From positions 1 through 64,000 of the forward strand of contig CAJTCV010000020.1 of assembly GCA_910574805.1 (NCBI GenBank): a stretch of DNA of 64,000 nt, in the 5' to 3' direction. Position numbers and translations under genes: made by a program. Shown here in pieces: positions 60,592 through 64,000 of the stretch (its first letter is position 1; each line of letters begins with the position of its first letter). Under the pieces are notes generated by a model. The model saw nothing but the letters and a program-made list of their open reading frames with translations. It was not told the DNA's origin and did no database searches. The stretch is from Lachnospiraceae bacterium (GTDB lineage Bacteria; Bacillota; Clostridia; Lachnospirales; Lachnospiraceae).

Positions 60592-61406
60592 TCTTCCCCC
60601 CTCCTCTCCTGATCTTCCCTGCATTTCACCCCATGACAGAGCTGATCCACCGCATCGAACAGGTGTACGCGGAAGCTCCCGATCCCGCCCTGCATCCGGT
60701 CGGTTCTCCTTCCGGCGATCCAGGCGCTCTCCTTCCAGATACTGCCTGCCGCGCACGCCGCCTCATAAGGGGCAAGCCCTGCCCCGCAGAACAGGGCACA
60801 GAGTGCGGACAGCATGCAGCCGCTGCCGGTGAGCCGCGCCATTCTCCGGTCTCCGCCGGTCAGCAGCATCCGACGCTCCCCGTCCGATACCGCATCAGCC
60901 TCCCCGCTGATCATTACCGTACATTCATACACTCCCGCCAGCAGGTCCGCCAGATTCAGCTGCTCCGCCTCTGTCAGGACCACGCCGCTCTCCACGCCTC
61001 CGGTAGCGCCTCTCTCCATGTCCAGAAGCGCGCAGGCTTCCTCCTGATTACAGCGGATCAAGGAGACTTCCATCCGCTTCCGTATCAGGTCTATGGCTTT
61101 TCGCCGGAACAGGCTGGCGCCGGCTCCCACAGGATCCAGTACCACCGGATGTCCCAGTTCATTGGCCTTCCTCCCTGCCAGTACACCGACGCAGATCCTG
61201 TTCTCATCCAGCACCCCCAGATTCAAAAGTGTCGCCTGGCAAAAGGAAGTGATCTCCTGCACCTCCGTCTCATCCTGTCCCATGATCGCGCTTCCTCCTG
61301 CAGCCAGCAGTACATTTGCCACCTCCTGCATGGAGACCGGATTCGTCAGGCAGTGCACCCTGGGAGCCGCTTTCTGCAGTTGTTTGATCCACACATCTCC
61401 TGTCAC
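60588..61406 (-). CDS. thiM: hydroxyethylthiazole kinase ThiM
   Basis: Phosphorylates salvaged hydroxyethylthiazole for use by ThiE. The 272-aa protein has VHCLTNPVSMQEVANVLLAAGGSAIM at the N-terminus, VVLDPVGAGAS and the ribokinase-like TGSGCMLSAL near the C-terminus. It starts at a GTG with GAGG 7 bases upstream, just after thiW. Together with ThiW it forms a thiazole-salvage branch. Confidence 0.96.
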   Translation of the reverse strand: MTGDVWIKQLQKAAPRVHCLTNPVSMQEVANVLLAAGGSAIMGQDETEVQEITSFCQATLLNLGVLDENRICVGVLAGRKANELGHPVVLDPVGAGASLFRRKAIDLIRKRMEVSLIRCNQEEACALLDMERGATGGVESGVVLTEAEQLNLADLLAGVYECTVMISGEADAVSDGERRMLLTGGDRRMARLTGSGCMLSALCALFCGAGLAPYEAACAAGSIWKESAWIAGRRTDRMQGGIGSFRVHLFDAVDQLCHGVKCREDQERRGEE

Positions 61407-61410
61407 AGCA

Positions 61411-61920
61411 CTACCTCACCTTCTCAAATGCTCCCAGAATCCCGCCTTTTCTGATCACAGTGATCAGGCCGAACGCCAGTACGCTTCCCACTGCCGTGGA
61501 GATAAAAAACGGCACCACATAGACCAGCAGGCCCGCAGGCTCCACACCCATCAGAAGCTTTGCCACCGGGTAGGCCATAAGACCTCCCAGTATGCTGGTC
61601 CCTGCTGCCTCCGCCATACAGGTAAAGGACAGCCGGCCGGTCCATTTATGTACCGCACCGCACAGAAGAGCCCCTGCCATGCTCCCCGGGAATGCCATCA
61701 GGCTTCCAAGGCCCATAAGGTTTCTCAGAAGACTCGCCCCGAATGCAATCCCCAATCCCCACCAGGGTCCCAGCGTCACTGCTGCAAGAATGTTAACCAT
61801 ATGCTGCACCGGCGCACACCTGCTGCCTGCCACCGGCACGCTCAGCAGACTCCCCGCCACAGCCAGCGCTGTCAGAAGTCCTGCCGAGGCAAGCTTCTGC
61901 GTCATATCCTTCTGTTTCAT
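61411..61920 (-). CDS. thiW: ECF transporter S component ThiW (thiazole uptake)
   Basis: Substrate-binding membrane subunit of an energy-coupling-factor transporter, predicted in this family to import the thiazole precursor. The 169-aa protein has about five membrane spans and the diagnostic VPVAGSRCAPVQHMVNIL segment, then FGASLLRNLMGLGSLMAFPGS. The shared ECF energising subunits are not in the window. It is the first gene of the operon, directly downstream of the TPP riboswitch and its terminator. Confidence 0.93.
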   Translation of the reverse strand: MKQKDMTQKLASAGLLTALAVAGSLLSVPVAGSRCAPVQHMVNILAAVTLGPWWGLGIAFGASLLRNLMGLGSLMAFPGSMAGALLCGAVHKWTGRLSFTCMAEAAGTSILGGLMAYPVAKLLMGVEPAGLLVYVVPFFISTAVGSVLAFGLITVIRKGGILGAFEKVR

Positions 61921-62052
61921 AATTCCATGCTCCTTTCTCTTTTATAAAAAAATACAGGATCGGGGCGCAACGCCCGTTTTTCTGTGCAAAGAAACAAAAA
62001 AAGATGCACGCAGGCACCTTTGTCCGGATCCGCAGATCCCTTTTTGTCTTGC

Positions 62053-62080
62053 AAAAAAGAGATGCCGCGGGCATCTCTTT
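62053..62080 (-). terminator. Expression-platform terminator of the TPP riboswitch
   Basis: AAGAGATGCC and GGCATCTCTT form a perfect stem around a short CG-rich loop, followed on the minus strand by a T6 run. It lies between the riboswitch aptamer and thiW, so TPP binding would be expected to favour termination. Two further small hairpins lie between it and thiW. Confidence 0.85.
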
Positions 62081-62087
62081 TATCAGA

Positions 62088-62180
62088 CAGTCTCATCCCT
62101 ACGTTGGCATTATCCAAATCAGGTTACGGGTCGAAGCGGTACAGCTTCCTCTCAGCCGGCTTCCTGCCAGCTCCCCTCTC
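62088..62180 (-). ncRNA. TPP riboswitch (THI element)
   Basis: Read on the minus strand the region has the conserved aptamer blocks in order: GGGGAGC, GGCTGAGAGGA, GACCCG, AACCTGATTTGGATAATGCC and the closing AACGTAGGGA. This matches the thiM-type consensus closely. It lies in the leader of the thi operon and is followed by a terminator, so control is most likely transcriptional. Confidence 0.95.
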
Positions 62181-62203
62181 CATATATTTTCTTACTGAAA
62201 TCC

Positions 62204-62232
62204 ATTATAAAACGGATGCAGCCGTTTTGCAA
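62204..62232 (-). promoter_or_regulatory. Promoter of the thi operon
   Basis: TTGCAA (62232-62227) and a perfect TATAAT (62209-62204) with a 17-base spacer, about 25 bases before the riboswitch. Confidence 0.85.
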
Positions 62233-62278
62233 CAGAAATTTTCCCGATGTCCGGACACATTCATCACTGCAGCCGGCC

Positions 62279-62839
62279 TCACGCATCTCTCTCCTTCAGG
62301 TAAGCCGCCCTGCCTTCCTCATAGAGGTTCCTGCCCTCGCTGTCGATGACCACCACCAGGGGCATATCCTCCACATAAAGCTTCCTCAGCGCCTCCGCCC
62401 CCAGATCCCCGTAGGCGACCAGCTCGCATTTTTTGATGCATCTGGCCAGCAGTGCACCCGCGCCTCCGACGGCTCCGAAATAGACGCCGCCGTACTTCTT
62501 CATGGCATCCACCACCTCCGGCAGACGCGCGCCCTTTCCGATCATCCCCCGGGCCCCCACAGACATAAGTGTCGGCGCATAGGCGTCCATGCGCCCGCTG
62601 GTGGTAGGACCGGCAGAGCCGATGACCTGTCCTGGCTTCGCCGGCGTGGGACCCACGTAATAGATCGTGGCATCCCGGGGATCAAAGGGCAGCGGTTCTC
62701 CTTTGGCCAGTGTCTCACACATTCTTTTGTGTCCTGCGTCTCTGGACGTATAAATGGTCCCGGTAACAAGAACCCGGTCTCCTGCCCGGAGACTGCGGGC
62801 AAGCGCTTCTGTAAGGGGCAGCGTAACCTGTCTCTCCAT
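62279..62839 (-). CDS. fumarate hydratase/tartrate dehydratase-type hydro-lyase, beta subunit
   Basis: Beta subunit of a two-subunit class I Fe-S hydro-lyase (186 aa), with GDRVLVTGTIYTSRDAGHKRM, VGPTPAKPGQVIGSAGPTTSGRMD and GKGARLPEVVDAMKKYGGVYFGAVGGAGAL as signatures. GGAGG is 9 bases before the ATG, which follows the alpha stop after one base. Fumarase is the most likely activity in a clostridial setting; L(+)-tartrate dehydratase has the same architecture and cannot be excluded. Confidence 0.9.
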   Translation of the reverse strand: MERQVTLPLTEALARSLRAGDRVLVTGTIYTSRDAGHKRMCETLAKGEPLPFDPRDATIYYVGPTPAKPGQVIGSAGPTTSGRMDAYAPTLMSVGARGMIGKGARLPEVVDAMKKYGGVYFGAVGGAGALLARCIKKCELVAYGDLGAEALRKLYVEDMPLVVVIDSEGRNLYEEGRAAYLKERDA

Positions 62840-62840
62840 C

Positions 62841-63683
62841 CTAGATCACCTCCGTCTTATGTCTGGTCACATGGCAGCTGATATTGATGGCACAGGGCAT
62901 GCCTGCAATATGGGTGGGCAGGGTCTCGATGTTCAGGCCGATGGCCGTGGTCCTCCCGCCGAACCCCTGAGGACCGATGCCCAGCCGGTTGATCTTCTCC
63001 AGCATCTCCTCCTCCAGCTCCGCATAAAACGGATCTTCATGGGAGGAATCCAGAGGGCGCATAAGCGCCTTTTTCGCCAGCAGCGCCGCCTTGTCAAAGG
63101 TGCCGCCGATGCCCACGCCCACGACCATGGGCGGACAGGGATTGGGACCGGCCGCCTCCACCGTTTCCAGGATAAAATCCTTGATCCCCTGCAGACCTGC
63201 AGAGGGCTTGAACATCCGGATGGCGCTCATATTTTCGCTGCCGAAGCCTTTTGGTCCTGCCGTAATCCGAATCTGCTCTCCCGGCACGATCTCCGTGTAG
63301 AGCATGGCCGGAGTGTTGTCGCCGGTGTTCCCCCGGCGCACAGGATCCTTTACCACCGATTTCCGGAGATATCCCCTTTCATAGCCCCGGCGGACGCCTT
63401 CATCCACCGCCTCTGTCAGGTCTCCCCCGGTGATATGCACATCCTGTCCGATCTCCAGAAATATACAGGCCATGCCGGTATCCTGACAGACCGGCACACA
63501 CTCCCGGTCGGCAATCTCAAAATTTTCAATAATGTCATCCAGCACTCCCTGTGCAATGGTCCCGTCCTCCCGGGCACGGCAGTCCCGGATCGCGCATTTT
63601 ACGTCCTCCGGGAGGTGCTCATTGGCCTCAACGCAGAGTCTTTCCACAACTTCCGTAATCTGCGCGGCTTCTATTTCCCGCAT
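62841..63683 (-). CDS. fumarate hydratase/tartrate dehydratase-type hydro-lyase, alpha subunit
   Basis: Catalytic Fe-S subunit (280 aa). Conserved cysteines for the 4Fe-4S cluster appear in VCQDTGMACIF, PNPCPPMVVGVGIGG and the C-terminal PCAINISCH, and the GTFDKAALLAKKAL segment is typical. AAGGAGG precedes the ATG. It is immediately followed by the beta subunit and makes an oxygen-labile heteromeric hydro-lyase, consistent with an anaerobe. Confidence 0.92.
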   Translation of the reverse strand: MREIEAAQITEVVERLCVEANEHLPEDVKCAIRDCRAREDGTIAQGVLDDIIENFEIADRECVPVCQDTGMACIFLEIGQDVHITGGDLTEAVDEGVRRGYERGYLRKSVVKDPVRRGNTGDNTPAMLYTEIVPGEQIRITAGPKGFGSENMSAIRMFKPSAGLQGIKDFILETVEAAGPNPCPPMVVGVGIGGTFDKAALLAKKALMRPLDSSHEDPFYAELEEEMLEKINRLGIGPQGFGGRTTAIGLNIETLPTHIAGMPCAINISCHVTRHKTEVI

Positions 63684-63734
63684 GTTTTTTTCCTCCTTAC
63701 TGTCTGTATCTTTTATCCGCCTGCAGGTGTTTTT

Positions 63735-64000
63735 CTACTGATATTCTGCAGTAATCCTGTCCCCGTCGCATACTGTCACCACTGCCTGCTCCTTCGTATC
63801 CCACACCGGGATCCCGTATTCCTCCAGAAGCGCCAGCGTCTCTTCCTCCGCCGGATGCTTTTCAGAACAGCAGATAACTGCCATCTCCGGAGCAACCGCC
63901 CCCAGCAGGTCAGAAAGCTCCTGTTCGTATCTGCCGTGATGAGGCATCTTGATCCAGTCGTGCTTCCAGTCCGTATCCTCCGCCAGCATCTGTCTGATCC
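63735..64000 (-). CDS. ComEC-like metallo-beta-lactamase-fold protein (C-terminal fragment)
   Basis: Only the last ~88 residues are visible; the gene begins beyond base 64000. KMPHHGRYEQELSDLLGAVAPEMAVIC contains the histidines of the C-terminal beta-lactamase part of ComEC-type and related hydrolases, followed by GIPVWDTKEQAVVTV. It could be a full ComEC channel protein or a shorter secreted MBL-fold protein; the window does not show enough to decide. The frame is open to the window end. Confidence 0.75.
   Translation of the reverse strand, partial: IRQMLAEDTDWKHDWIKMPHHGRYEQELSDLLGAVAPEMAVICCSEKHPAEEETLALLEEYGIPVWDTKEQAVVTVCDGDRITAEYQ

Noticed and set aside
1-64000. tRNA, rRNA, CRISPR arrays, prophage or insertion sequences
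   Set aside because: None could be recognised by eye: no rRNA-like conserved blocks, no regular repeat-spacer arrays, no integrase or transposase reading frame.

Overview
The window reads as a chromosomal segment of a motile anaerobic Clostridia member, most likely Lachnospiraceae. This is judged from gene content and order and from the strong AGGAGG-type ribosome binding sites. The base composition is moderately GC-rich. Almost everything lies on the minus strand; the plus-strand genes are one DUF362 ferredoxin-like gene, cheA-cheW-cheR-cheB, and a DUF3786 gene with a small partner. I found no rRNA, tRNA, CRISPR array, insertion sequence or prophage.

Layout by coordinate. 1-4324: a nucleoside-salvage operon, in transcription order udp, cdd, deoB, a Crp/Fnr regulator, the glycyl-radical activase yjjW, and the start of a nucleoside/simple-sugar type ABC transporter ATPase. 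4409-6421: nagB-nagA for amino-sugar breakdown, with a clear promoter and terminator. 6463-15705: a long housekeeping run ylxM-ffh-rpsP-khpA-rimM-trmD-rplS-lepB-like-rbgA-lepB-rnhB-yraN-pgeF-lipase. 15751-18505: larB, a cardiolipin synthase and a CBS-domain protein. 18710-19822: the DUF362 protein.

19904-45246: the flagellar (fla/che) cluster. In transcription order it runs flgB, fliE, fliF, fliG, fliH, fliI, fliJ, fliK, flgD, a TIGR02530-type gene, flgE, flbD, motA, motB, fliM, cheY, flgC, fliY, fliO, fliP, fliQ, fliR, flhB, flhA, fliA(sigD), two FlgF/FlgG-family rod genes, cheC, cheD, cheV. Compared with the usual Firmicutes order, flgC has moved from between flgB and fliE to between cheY and fliY. 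No fliL lies between motB and fliM, and no flhF/flhG lies between flhA and the sigma factor. 45363-48962 holds two chemoreceptors, one with a predicted extracytoplasmic zinc-binding CZB domain. 49252-53958 is the divergent cheA-cheW-cheR-cheB operon. All three Bacillus-type adaptation routes (CheR/CheB, CheC/CheD, CheV) are therefore encoded here.

53978-56724: a two-gene SufC/SufB-like (SMS-type) Fe-S assembly unit and an AIM24-family protein. 56794-57674: DUF3786 plus a 65-residue protein. 57776-62232: a thiamine operon thiW-thiM-thiE-thiD-thiC behind a TPP riboswitch with an expression-platform terminator; it can make the pyrimidine and salvage thiazole but shows no thiazole-synthesis genes. 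62279-63683: a two-subunit class I fumarase-type hydro-lyase. 63735-64000: the C-terminus of a ComEC-like metallo-beta-lactamase-fold protein.

The observations I would follow first are: a signal peptidase paralogue that has lost both catalytic residues beside an intact one; a FliY whose linker carries three copies of the CheY-P-docking-like motif normally found once at the FliM/FliY N-terminus; the displaced flgC with a terminator and promoter at the vacated junction; the low-GC centre of flgE; the association of yjjW with nucleoside salvage; and a small family of intergenic hairpin repeats sharing a GTTCCGC end.
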